A stretch of DNA of 64,000 bases from the NCBI RefSeq assembly GCF_050624435.1, contig NC_134540.1, positions 108,343,739 through 108,407,738 on the forward strand, written 5' to 3'. The stretch's first letter is position 1. The number at the start of each line of letters is the position of its first letter. Source of the DNA: Tenrec ecaudatus. Its lineage: Eukaryota > Chordata > Mammalia > Afrosoricida > Tenrecidae. The notes under the pieces were generated by a model. It was not told where the DNA came from. It saw only the letters and a list, made by a program, of their open reading frames with translations, and did no database searches. Below, one piece after another: positions 47,150-58,219 of this stretch. A program made the translations under genes and the position numbers.

Positions 47150-48268
47150 GATACATTAAAATGAACTAGGCCCCTTATTCTTTCTAACATTCACCTATGA
47201 AACAGTGTATTCTACGCGCCCGTAATAATGTTCATTTCATCCATAGGGATAAAAAAATTAGACAAACCCATGCTTATAATATTTATTTATTCATTTCATC
47301 AAGCTCATTATACTTTTTATGAAATACATTTTTATTCCGGTGCATTTTGTGAGGGACAACCTCCCCACAACTGAATAGGTCTAAGGAGTGGTTGTATAAT
47401 TGAGGGGTAAATTAAAGAGACATCAGACAAGCTAAATCATGCAAGGGCTCACCTCTCAGTCACGACATCAGGGGCCAGGTCCGAGCAGAGAAAGAGGCTG
47501 AATAACATAATCTCACGAGTTCATGTGATCTGGGGCAGGCAGGCCAGGGGGAGCACATAGGTAGCAGGAAGGGGTTGTACAACAGTACTGGAGTACCTGG
47601 AGGGGAACAAGCTAGGGGTAGACCTTCAATAGGAAGGGGAGGCACTGGAGGCATATGTGTGACAGGATGGCATGAATGTAGCCAGATGAGTGGGCTCTGG
47701 AATAAAGAAGGCAGTCTCACCTTGGTCATCTGAGTTGGCTTGACTGTAGGCATCTCTGGGCTCTCCTCCAGGGGAACAAGCCAGTGTCCTTTATCAGAAG
47801 GGAGTGGGTTCTACCTACATAGTGTGGGGCAGACAATAGGACATGATTGCCTTAGATGGCCGACAACCTTTAGGTAAATAACCTTCAAGTAGTTGACCTC
47901 CAAGGGTATAGTCAGTCACCGTGCATTTGCAAACAGCATCTTAAAATTGGCATGATTATGGAGGGACATCATGGAGAGTAACTTTTACTTCAGGAGAATG
48001 TAAGTGGGACACATCTTCAACCCAGGAGCGTGAAGATTTCCTCCACGGGAGCATAGGCTCCCAGACTCCTTAACGTGTGAATGTTGAGAATTTGTGTGCA
48101 AACACTCCCTTCCTGCTTTTCAGTTTCCCACCGCATTTGTTAATTCAGTAAACAAAGATATAATGTAAAGAGAAAACGTGCCAAGCAATAAGAAGGTGAC
48201 ATGCTCATTCGTTTCAGCTCTGTGTTATGCTCCAAATTCCCACGAGATAGTATGGATGAATTAGGCTT
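47150..48268. other. Unassigned, mostly unique sequence
   Basis: No repeat or exon with coding character. A 97-codon minus-strand open frame (47,753-47,460) is Pro-rich and unrecognised. Confidence 0.45.
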
Positions 48269-48271
48269 TTT

Positions 48272-48378
48272 TAAAAAACATTTTATTAGGGGCTCATACA
48301 ACTCTTATCACAGTCCATACATATACATACATCAATTATATAAAGCACATCTGTACATTCTTTGCCCTAATCATTTTC
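48272..48378 (-). mobile_element. Retroposon 3'-end fragment
   Basis: About 105 bp of the retroposon tail in minus orientation, interrupted by the following full-length copy, which starts with the same 3' end. Confidence 0.75.
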
Positions 48379-48404
48379 TTGTCTTTCTTTTTTTTCCCTT
48401 TTCT

Positions 48405-49052
48405 TTTTTTACATTTTATTAGGGACTCATACAACTCTTATCACAATCCATACATATACATACATCAATTGTATAAAGCACATCCATACATTCCCCGCCC
48501 CAATCATTCTCAAAGCATTTGCTCTCCACGTAAGCCCTTTGCATCCGGTCCTCTTTTTATTTCCCTCCCTCCCCACTCCCTGCTCCCTCATGTGCCCTTT
48601 GTAATTTATACATTGTTATTTTGTCATATCTTGCTCTATCCGGAGTCTCCCTTCCCCCCCTTCTCTGCCGTCCCTCTCCCAGGGAGGAGGTCACATGTGG
48701 ATCCCTGTAATCAGTTCCCCCTTTCCAACCCACTCACCCTACACTCTCCCAGCATCGCCCCTCACACCCTTGGTCCTGAAGGTATCATCCACCCTGGATT
48801 CCCTGTGCCTCCAGCCCTCATATGTACCAGTGTACAACCTCTGCCCTATCCAGCCCTGCAAGGTAGAATTCGGATCATGATAGTTGGAGGGAGGAAGCAT
48901 CCAGGATCTGGGGGAAAGCTGTGCTCTTCATCGGTACTACCTTGCACCCTGACTGACCCATCTCCTCTCCTAAACCCCTCTATGAGGGGATCTCCAGTGG
49001 CCGACACTTGGGCCTTGGTTCTCCACTCTGCACTTCCCCCTTCATTCAATGT

Positions 49053-49139
<87 letters not shown>

Positions 49140-50700
49140 TCTTTTTTTTTTTTTGCATGATGCCTTATACCTGGTCCCTTTGGCACCTCGTGATTGCACT
49201 GGCTGGTGTGCTTCTTCCATGTGGGCTTTTTTGCTCTGAGCTAGATGTCCGCTTGTTTATCTTCAAGCCTTTAAGACCCCAGACACTATCTCTTTTGATA
49301 GCCGGGCACCATCAGCTTTCTTCGCCACATTTGCTTATGAACCCATTTGTCTTCAGCGATCCTATCATGGAGGTGTACAGCCAATGATATGATGATTTTT
49401 TGTTCTTTGATGCCTGATAACTGATCCCTTTGGGATTACTCGCTCACTCAGGCTGGTGTGTTCTTCCATGTGGGCTTTGTTTCTTCTGAGCTAGATGGCC
49501 GCTTGTTTATCTTCAAACCTTTAAGACCCCAGTCACTATCTCTTTTGATAGCCAGGCACCATCAGCTTTCTTCACCACATTTACTTGTTCACCCACTTTG
49601 GTTTCAGCAGTTGTGTCGGGAGAGTGAGCATCATAGAGTACCAATTTAATAAACGAAAGTATTCATGCATTGAGGGAGTGCTTGAGTAGAGGCCCAAGGT
49701 CCTTCCGCCACCTTAATATTAAACCTATAAATGTAGACAATTAGATCTATTTCTCCATCCTCATATATATGTTTGCATGTACACGTCTTTGTCTAGACCT
49801 CCATAAATGCCCCTTGACTCCCAGCTCCTTCCTCCCTCTCCCTTGACTTTCCTCCTGCCCCACCATCATGCTCCTGGGCTACAGCTATACCTCTTCTCTA
49901 CGCAACCTTAACCTTGATTGTTCCCCATCAGGCCTGCCACTCCCCACTCACTACCATTTTGGGTCCCATGTTGTTCCCTTGTCCCTGTGTTTATTAACAC
50001 CACTTCCTTACCCTCCTCCCCCTCCCCCACCCGGATCTGTCTGTCCCCCCGGAACTGTCTGTCCTATTGTTTTTCCTCCAGATAGTTCATCCAGCCTGTC
50101 CTATTCAGACAGACCTGTGGAGACACTAACATGCACGAAAACAAGACAGAGGAAAACAAAGCAACAGTATACAACCAGAGAATAAAACAACATAAACAAC
50201 CACTGACAACAAAACAAAACACTTCACAAAAGAAAGGCTTGTAGTTCGTTCAAGGATCATTTGCTGGCCCTTAGGAGCATTTTCCAGTCCAGTCTGTTGG
50301 GGCACCACGCCCTGGCCCCAAAGTCCACTTTCAGCATTCCCTGGGGACCTTGCCACTCCATTCCCTTGCTGTTCCACTGCACTCCTCCAGTGCTTTGCCT
50401 CGGTGTGGTGGGGTCAGGTCAGGTGCAATTCCCACACTGTGTCTCCGGTGTTGTCCCCTGTATCGCCCTTAGTCACTGAGGGGCATCATGTCTCATAGTA
50501 GGGCCAGCCATGTTGTTCTCTCTGTGGACTGGCTGCTCTACTCAGGAACATCATCATCACGGCCTGGTGGGCCAGGCTGTGTTCCACTGTCTCCTCCTGC
50601 CCTTTCATCTGCTCCCGTGTGCTCTGATCAGATATGTCCATCTCCCGGAGCTGCAGAATCAATGTCATCCTTTGAAACAAATTCTTTTCGGGGGAGGGGC
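48405..50700 (-). mobile_element. Long retroposon copy, duplicated-module subfamily
   Basis: The longest copy (about 2.3 kb). The 3' end is at 48,405 ('acattttattagggactcatac'), two modules lie at about 49,140-49,370 and 49,385-49,640 (each with 'gctagatg', 'cgcttgtttatcttcaa' and 'tttaagaccccag'), then the C/T-rich middle, the A-rich stretch (50,130-50,230) and the 5' end at about 50,700 with the short open frame 50,710-50,486. A microsatellite sits between the 3' third and the first module. It appears younger than the copies at 3-5 kb because its landmarks are nearer the shared consensus. Confidence 0.85.
49055..49138. repeat. (TA)24(CA)18 compound microsatellite
   Basis: TA units fill 49,055-49,102 and CA units 49,103-49,138, followed by a T run from 49,143. 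It lies inside the retroposon copy where sibling copies have only 'gatatgattttttg'. Confidence 0.95.
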
Positions 50701-50705
50701 AGGAA

Positions 50706-51230
50706 TTCACTTAATTTTTGGTGCTGGGCCTTACTCCACGGAATTAGGCATTTTTTAAAAGTGTTCAAAGAACTAAAAATATTGTCAGAATAATCGCTAA
50801 AGTTCAGCAGAAGCAGAAAGGGGCTTTTCAAAGAGGAACATAATGTTCAGGGAAGCGAAGTCACTTGTTTCTAGCATCTCAAACACAATGATTATTGGCT
50901 AGTTGGCCTACCTCCTAAGGAACAGGATCCTACTACTGAAAAGACAGCTAAGGGTAAATCACACAGTTGATGTTTGCAAGCTAGGACACCAAGCAAGAAG
51001 CACTATGGAAATATCTTAAATCATAGTTTCATTGGTTTTGTCAGGTCTTATTTCATAAATATTTTAAAACTTTGCTATAACCTAACCTAGCTTTGTGGAC
51101 CTCTTTTAGTGTACTTAATTAACTGTATGAAACAATAAACTGCTTTTGGGTATATCATTTTTTATACTTAAAACGGTCATTTGGCAGTGAACTAGCTGTT
51201 AAATTATTTCAATATCCTCACTGGCATCTA
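50706..51230. other. Unassigned stretch
   Basis: AT-rich, no recognised feature. Confidence 0.4.
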
Positions 51231-51234
51231 TTTA

Positions 51235-51345
51235 CAACAGAATGAAGCATTGCCCGGTCCTGCAGCATCCTCATAATTATTCTTATGTCTAGAGCACGGA
51301 TGCAGTCACTGAGCCAACCCAGCTTCTGGAAGGCCTCCCACCTTT
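51235..51345 (-). mobile_element. RTE LINE 3' fragment
   Basis: 'acaacagaatgaagcattgcccggtcctgcagcatcctc' is the reverse complement of the RTE 3' end. Confidence 0.7.
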
Positions 51346-51369
51346 GCGGCACAGGTGGCTACAAACATG

Positions 51370-52590
51370 TGGTTCTTTTCATTTGTTGGTGGATCCCATT
51401 AGTTGTTTTTCTAACAATGAGCCATCCTTGCATGCCTCGTATGAATCCCAATTGAAAAGGATGTATTATTTTATTAATGTTTGGTTGAATTCTCTTGGCT
51501 AGAATTTTGTTGAAAACTTGGCATCTATAATTATAAAGGATATTGGTCTACCATTTTCAATCTTTGCCTGACTTAGGTATCAAGTGTATACTTGCTTCAT
51601 AAGATGAATTTGGTAGTATATTATCCTTTCCTATATTCTGAAGTAGTTTATATAGAATTGGTGTTAACTCTTCTCTAAATAAAACCATCTGGTCACAGAC
51701 TCTTTGATATTGGGAATTTTAAAACAACCATTTAGTAAACACAGAACCCTTTCTTCTTGTGTTAAGGTATTTTGAGATTTTATTCACTAGTTTATATTAA
51801 TTGAGGTAGATAATGTGTTTCTAGAAATTTATACCTTTCTTAGGTTTTCAAATTTGTTGGAATACAGTTTTTCATATTATGTATTTAAAAAAATTTTCTG
51901 TTGGTACTGTTGTGATGTTGCCCGTTTCATTTCTTATTTATTACATTTGATTTGGCATTTTCTTTGTTGGTTTTTCAGTGTTTTATCAATTTTTTTAAGT
52001 CTTTAAATGACCAACTTCTTGTCTTGTTGATTTTTTTCTGTTTTTGAACATTAAAATAATTTATTTCATCTCTCACTTTTATTATTTCTTTCTGTCTGAT
52101 GGTCTGTTAGTCTTTTTATAATTGTTGGAGATGATGTATGAAGGTGTTTATTTAATGCTTTCTTAATTTTTGACATATGTACTCATTGCTATACATTGTC
52201 CTATGATTACTGCTTTTCCTTTGTCCCAGAGATTTGATATGTTTTATGTTTGATTTCATTTGTTTCAAGGAATTTAAAATATTTTCTCTTTATTTCTCCA
52301 ATTATCCAGTGGCTTTTAAGTAAAGTGCTGTTCAGTTTTCACGTAATTGATTTATTTGTTGGCTGATGGTTCTATGGTTGATTTCTAATTTTATAGCACT
52401 ATAATCTGAAAACAATTATTTGTAGTAGCTCAAAGATTTAAAATTTATTAGTGTTTGCTTTATGGCCTAAAATATGATCTATTCTGGAGCTGTCCCATGT
52501 GCACTAGAAAAAAATGTATACTGTGCTTTTTGTTAGGTGAAGTGTTCCGTGTTAGTCAGAGATAGAGTTGATTGTGTTGTTTAGTTCTCC
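51370..52590 (-). mobile_element. L1 ORF2 fragment, minus strand
   Basis: Reverse complement of L1 ORF2 from the RT region ('gaattctcttggctagaattttgttgaa', 'aaggatattggtctaccattttc', 'gatgaatttggtagtat', 'ccatctggtcacaga') to further 3'-adjacent sequence near 52,560. Many stops; neither end of L1 is present. Confidence 0.8.
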
Positions 52591-52978
52591 TGTATCATTA
52601 TGTTCTTTCCAGTTGCTCTGCCTCGGTCTCACAGTCTCAGCAGTGCTCCTCTGCTCTGTCTCATGGGCTCCTTACTTCTTGTCTCTTTATGGCACGGCTT
52701 CCACCAAAGCAGGCAGGACGTTCAGGTTTGTGCTCCTTCTTCATTGATGTCCCATTTCTGATTCTGAGGTGGTTCTCTTTCACACAGAGGAATGGAAATT
52801 AAAACTGACTAATCCCCTCTATTAGTGTTTCACCCATCAAAATGCCATGATCCCATCAATTCATTTGGTGTGAGTTACAAAGCCCTGAATAGAAGAGCCA
52901 TATTAAGAAATTTCACTTCACTAAACATGATCAGGCACGTCTCAGAGCTCAAAATGACATCTTTACTCTTTAACACTT
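52591..52978. other. Unassigned stretch
   Basis: No recognised repeat or exon between the L1 and RTE fragments. Confidence 0.4.
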
Positions 52979-52979
52979 T

Positions 52980-53590
52980 AAAGAGGTTTTAGTGAAACAG
53001 ATGGCCCAATAAATCATTTGATTTCCTGAATGTTGCTTCCATGAGCATTGACTGTAGAGCCAAGTAAAATGAAATCCTTGACAATCTCAATCTTTTCCTG
53101 TTTATCATAATGTTGTCTGTTTATGTAGTTGTGAGGGTTTTTGTTTTCTTTGCATTCCAGTTCTCCATCTTCATCAGCAAGAGCTCATGTCCTCCTCTAT
53201 TTCAGCAAGCAGATTGTATTTTCTGCATACTGAAGGTTCTTAATAAGTCTCCCTTCAATTCCAGTGCCACGTTCTCCTTCATATAGGCCAGCTTCTCAGC
53301 TTATTTGCTCAGCATACATGTTGAATAGGTATGGTGAAAGGAAACAACCCAGGCACATACTTTTCCTGATTTTAAAACACCCAGAATCCCCTTGTTCTCT
53401 TCTACTGTTCTAATCCTTCTTGTTCTGGAATTTCCATTCTTCTCAATACTCTCCAGAGTTTGTTATGATCACAGTCACATGCCTTTGCATCATCAGTAAA
53501 ACACAAATAAACATCTTTCTGGTATTCTCTGCTTTGAGCCCAGATCCATCTGACATTATCGGTGATACCCCTCGCTCCATATCTTAATCT
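52980..53590 (-). mobile_element. RTE (BovB-like) LINE fragment
   Basis: 'ttgcttccatgagcattgactgtagagccaagtaaaatg', 'ttcagcaagcagattgtattttctgc' and 'agatccatctgacattatc' follow, in order and minus orientation, the copy at 41.8-43.3 kb. Confidence 0.8.
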
Positions 53591-53604
53591 GCAAAACTTT
53601 TAAT

Positions 53605-53790
53605 AAAACAAAACAAAATCAACTGCCACTGAGTCCATTCTGACTCATTCCTATCCTCTATAGGGTTTCCAAGACTGTAATATTTTTCTGGGAGCACATA
53701 GCCTCTCTTTTTCCCAGGTGGGTTTGAACAGCCAACCTTGCGGTTAGCTGAGCAATGCCAGCCCCGTAGCATCCCCAAGGCTACTTGTCA
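53605..53790 (-). mobile_element. AFROSINE
   Basis: 'aactgccactgagtccattctgactcattcctatcctctatagggtttcc' and 'aaccttgcggttagctgagc' show the tail and head in minus orientation. Confidence 0.8.
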
Positions 53791-53999
53791 AACCCTTAGA
53801 TAAACTTACATATATTATGAAAAAATCCTCCTGCGATTGTCAAGCCCTTAAGACAGAAGGCCTTTTATCTGTTACTAAAAATATGAAATCACACATTCAT
53901 ATTTTCAATTCAAGACCCCAAAGAAGGTCTTGGTACAGGAGTCTTATTAGAAATCCCTCAGCAACCCTCAGTCATGATTTGAATCAATCAATCCAAAGA

Positions 54000-54385
54000 A
54001 CCTGCATTCATGTTTCCAACCAGTTACCAAATTATCCCACTACTATTAACGGAAACTCAATGCTCCTGAGCTCCTCCCCCCCTCCATTCCTGATAAACTC
54101 TAACAAGCTTTTATCTCTATGAATCTGCTTAGTTTTGATATTCCATAGAAGGATCGGGTGATACAATATTTATTCTTTGGTGGCTGACTTATTTCACAGA
54201 GAAAGATGGTTTCAAGGTTCATCTATGATGTAGCATGTAAGACTACATCTTTCTATAACTAATATTTCATGGTGTGGATAGGCCAACTATTTTTCTTTTA
54301 TCTATCTGTTGATAAATTTTTAGGTTGTTTTCACCTTTTGGCTAATATAAATAGTGCTATAACAAACATTGGTTTATAAGCGGTG
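54000..54385 (-). mobile_element. Ancient L1 3' untranslated region
   Basis: 'tgcttagttttgatattcc', 'atacaatatttattctttggtggctgacttatttcac', 'caaggttcatctatgatgtagcatg' and 'ggctaatataaatagtgctataac' are typical old L1 3' sequence in reverse. Confidence 0.75.
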
Positions 54386-54463
54386 CATCACTTTTTAAAA
54401 ATTATGCTTTAGGTCAATGGATAGGGATTTAATTATATTCTCATTCATAGAATATGAGTCCTC

Positions 54464-54690
54464 AAACTCAAAAACAAACTTACTGCCATCCAGTTGATTC
54501 TGACTCATAAAGAGCTCTGCGGGCACAATGGTCCACCATTTGGGCTAATAATTGCAAGACGAATCGTTGGAAACTACCAGCTACTCTGCAGGAGAAAGAT
54601 TTGGAGGCATTCTACTCCTGCAAAGATTTGGTGTTGGAACCCCCCAGGGGCAGTTCTAGTCTCCTCTAGGGTAATGGTGCTGTGTGATTC
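54464..54690 (+). mobile_element. Composite AFROSINE
   Basis: A minus-strand tail piece (54,464-54,515, 'actgccatccagttgattctgac') abuts a plus-strand AFROSINE body ('ctaccagctactctgcaggagaaag', 'ccaggggcagttctagtctcc'). Confidence 0.7.
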
Positions 54691-55539
54691 CTGGCCCCTC
54701 TCTTGTTTTATTTTCCCCGAACCTCGCCTTCTGTCCTTCTCAGATATTCATTTTTATTTGTTTTATGAATGGCCGTAAATACGCTTGAATCTGATCACAA
54801 GAAGGAATTGTATTCGAGCTAACATTCTGAGCTGAAAGCCTCAAATCCATTGGAAGAGTCCCAAAGTGGATTAAGCTTCCGTAGACCAGGGATGTGAACA
54901 GTGTTGCCCTCAACGTGCATTGGAAAGTAGATCATTTCCACCTCACTGAGCCAGCCCTGGGAGGGGCAGTCTCCCCCTGGGGCTTATCTGGGTGTGTCCT
55001 TGATGGAGATCAGGATACTGGAGGTCCCCTGGTCCTGAGCCATGCCCGTGACTGCTTCGGGAAAGCCCGTGGACCAATATTGCATGCTCCCCTGCCTTAC
55101 ATAATGCCCATGCCCCAATTAGGGCCCCCATGCTGTTCCAGGAGTCCCACTGGCAAAGATATTTACCATGTTTATGTGACAGTGTTCTTTGACCCCTCAT
55201 GTCCCTTTCAAAGTTATGTATCCAGCAAATCCTTATGACCTTGTGCTATTGGCCTCCATCTAGATGTGATGCCTCTGTCATTGTCTTGTCCTCTTTACAA
55301 ATAAAAAGATAGAATATGACACTTGGTGCACTGAAACGCAGACAAGATGTCCCTGTGTTACCCTGACAAGTCATCATACCAAAAAAAAAAAAAAACTTTG
55401 TGGAAAAATTTCATTGTCTTTTAAGTCTAATTTCATAAGCTTTTTATAGCCCTCTCATATGCATACAGTTTTAATTCAGTAAATACACTGCAAGAGGAAA
55501 AAGTAAAAAGAATGGAGTGAAGAAAGTAAGATGTTATAG
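54691..55539. other. Unassigned; contains a 15-nt A run
   Basis: 54,890-55,380 is of higher GC than its surroundings and ends with 'aataaaaagatag' (55,300), 'cttggtgcactgaaacg' and an A tract (55,381-55,395), which could be an old LTR or a processed transcript. No family or protein recognised. Confidence 0.3.
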
Positions 55540-55547
55540 AAAATGTA

Positions 55548-56057
55548 AACAGGGAGTGCAGATTGGGGACCCAAAGCCCATCTGTAGGTAACTGGACATC
55601 CCCTTACAGAATGGTCACGGAGAGGAGACTAGCCAGTCAGGGTGCAGGGTAGCAATGATGAAACACAACTTTCTTCTAATTCTTAAATGCTTCCTCCCCC
55701 ACTATCATGATCCCAATTCTACATTACAAATCTGGCTAGGCCAGAGGATGTACACGAGTACAGAGAGGAACTGGAAACGTAGGGAATCCAGGACGGAATG
55801 AACCCTTCAGGACCAGTGGTGAGAGTGGCGATACCTGGAGGGTGGAAGGAAGGTGGGGTAGAAAGGAGGAAGCAATTACAGGGATCTACATAGTACCTCC
55901 TCCCTGGGGGATGGACAACAGAAAAGTGGGTAAAGGGAGGGAGACATTGGATAGTGTAAGACATGACAAAATAATAATAATTTACAAATGTGTTTGACAT
56001 ACAATGGATGTATGTATGAATTGTGATGAGTTATATGAGCCCTAATATATACATTTT
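55548..56057 (+). mobile_element. Retroposon copy, 5'-truncated, internal deletion
   Basis: Family sequence from 'agattggggacccaaagccc' to 'gagccctaatatataca'. The segment between 'ataataataattta' and 'caaatgtgtttgac' is deleted. aaaatgta at 55,540-55,547 and 56,058-56,065 is a possible target duplication. Confidence 0.75.
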
Positions 56058-56065
56058 AAAATGTA

Positions 56066-57005
56066 CAAAAAAGAGCCCAACTCACAAATTTGGCTTACAG
56101 TGTACTTTTGTTTAATACTGAAAGACATTCTTGGGAAATGTGCTTAATAATAAACTATTAATGTAAGAATAAAGGTATAATACTCAATACCATGCTAATA
56201 ATCACTTGATTCATGGTCAAGATGTTATGATCTTTTGGGTATTAAACATAACTAATATTTTAAAATGTATGTATCCTTGTAAAATTTTAATATGTAGTTG
56301 TTGCTTTATATGTATTTTTAATTTACCTATATTTGGGTACCTAATTTACCTATATTTGGCTACAAATTTCTTCCTGTATCATACTGTTTTCCCTTTCAAT
56401 AAAAAGCACCCATGTACATCTAGTTTACTGTTTCCAATAGCCACACAGTCCACACGCAGTATACATTGTGGCATTATTTAAAATAGCTTGAAATAACGAT
56501 CGCAGCTAGGGGATGGTTAAGTAAACATTTTGTGTGAAATAACATCCCCTTATTAATAATGATAGCTCTGAATACCATTAAAAACATGCTCACCACATTA
56601 AGGGGAAAAAGTGGCAAAGCTGTCTTTACATTGAAAACCACCACATAAAAATATATAGTCCCAACAGGCAAGGGCTGGAAAGGATTAGAGTCAAATGAAA
56701 ACAGCTATGCACGTCAAGAGCAAGGGAACTGTGGGTAATTTGCTCTTGTAACTGCTAGTAATGATTATGGTCCCTATCTGATAGCTTTTCAGATAGTGTA
56801 ATCTTGAAGTAGATCCGCACAACAAGGCAATACAGCTCCACTACCTGCCCTCACAGCAAGTCACCGTCTGTCTCATTGTATTCGAAGTAGGATTCAAGGT
56901 AAATGTTTGTTCAGAAGGCCGAGATAGTTCTGGCTCTCTGAATTTATCTATCTTTAAGACTAAGGTAATAAGAATATGACCTATTCGTCTTCTTGGTGCA
57001 AATAT
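56066..57005. other. Unassigned stretch
   Basis: AT-rich. A part near 56,300-56,660 resembles decayed L1 3' sequence, but not convincingly. Confidence 0.4.
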
Positions 57006-57018
57006 AAGACACACATGA

Positions 57019-57384
57019 GTGAGGGCAATGAATGTACAAATGTGCTTTACACAATTGATGTATGTATGTATGGATGTGCTTTATACAATTGATGTATGTA
57101 TATGTATGGATTGTGGTAAGAGTTGTATGAGTCCCTAATAAAATGTAAAAGAAGAAAAGAGAAAAAAATGATTAGGGCAAAGACTGTACAGATGTGCTTT
57201 ATACAATTGATGTATGTATATATATGAACTGTGAAAAGAATTGTATGAGCCCCAATAAATTGTTAAAATTAAAAAAAATAAAATAAAATAAAATAAAATT
57301 GAAAAAAAAGAGGTGTATGAGCTCCTAATAAAATGATTTAAAAAACAAGAGCAGTAAGAACCCCCAATAAAATGATTTTAAAAA
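57019..57384 (+). mobile_element. Tail-multimer retroposon with target duplication
   Basis: Four successive poly(A)-signal ends ('taataaaatgta', 'cccaataaattg', 'taataaaatgat', 'caataaaatgat') in tandem, without any upstream retroposon body, flanked by a perfect 13-bp duplication aagacacacatga (57,006-57,018 and 57,385-57,397). The first two units and the linker 'agaaaaaaatgattagggcaaagac' equal those at 24,755-25,012. A single target duplication outside all four shows they integrated as one molecule. Confidence 0.8.
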
Positions 57385-57399
57385 AAGACACACATGAAC

Positions 57400-57740
57400 T
57401 TGTGGATGCAGAAAATTTTGGAAGAAAAGAAATGGTTCACAGTATTATTCCTGATGATAAGGGGTGGGGATCTGAAATAGAACAGAGACATATTTTTCTT
57501 CAAAGTAGGAAAAAGTGTTTTTTCTTTACAACTCATACACCAAGCACTCTTTTTAATTAAACATTAATATTTAAAATCTCAGACTCAAAATGTCATGACC
57601 CTAACATAAAAAAAACCAAACCAATCAAACAAACAACAAAAAAACCCAAACCCTTAAAATATAATCCATTACTAAGTCTTCCCAAATAAGAAATAAATTC
57701 CTACTTGAAGCTCCAAACGTGTATCGGCTTTAGGGATGCC
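57400..57740. other. Unassigned stretch
   Basis: AT-rich with A-rich runs near 57,608-57,650. No feature recognised. Confidence 0.4.
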
Positions 57741-57744
57741 TACC

Positions 57745-57932
57745 TATGGAGCCCCGGTGCTGGAATGGTTAAGCATTGGACTGCGATCTGCATGGTCAGT
57801 AGTTCAAAGCCACCAGCAGCTCTTTAGAAGAAAAAACGAGGCTTTGTGTTCCTATAAACAGTTACAGTCTCAAGCCCACAGGCGGTCACGGTCACGGTGA
57901 GCTAGCATTGACTCAAAGGCAATGAGACTTAA
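57745..57932 (+). mobile_element. AFROSINE
   Basis: 'atggagccccggtgctggaatggttaagc', 'ggtcagtagttcaaagccaccagcagctc' and 'ttgactcaaaggcaatgag' cover head, body and tail. Confidence 0.85.
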
Positions 57933-57934
57933 AC

Positions 57935-58112
57935 TTTGGGTTGCTAACCAGCAACCTGAGCAGTAGCCACAGGAGGCTGTCTATAGTCCTGTAAAGATTT
58001 AGTCTCAGCAAATTCAAGACTCGTTTAACAATAAGAAAAAGACTAGTCCTATACCATCCGATATATAGTCATCGGGAGTCGGAATAGACTGATTGACGAT
58101 GGGTTTGGGGGT
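57935..58112 (+). mobile_element. AFROSINE, second tandem copy
   Basis: 'gggttgctaaccagcaacctg', 'cctgtaaagatttagtctcagc' and 'gggagtcggaatagactgattgacgatgggtttggg' form a more decayed copy directly after the preceding one, next to the promoter island. Confidence 0.75.
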
Positions 58113-58219
58113 TGCTTTTCATGTTTTGGGAGTCACCATGCACAGGAGATTCTAGCATTCAGGCCAATGCGGGGGGCGACAGCAGACCAAGGTACATGGA
58201 CTGAGACACTAGTCGTCAC

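Noticed and set aside
48379-49239. 286-codon plus-strand open frame
   Set aside because: It lies antisense in the retroposon and includes the translated TA/CA microsatellite (YIYIYI, THTHTH). Not a gene.
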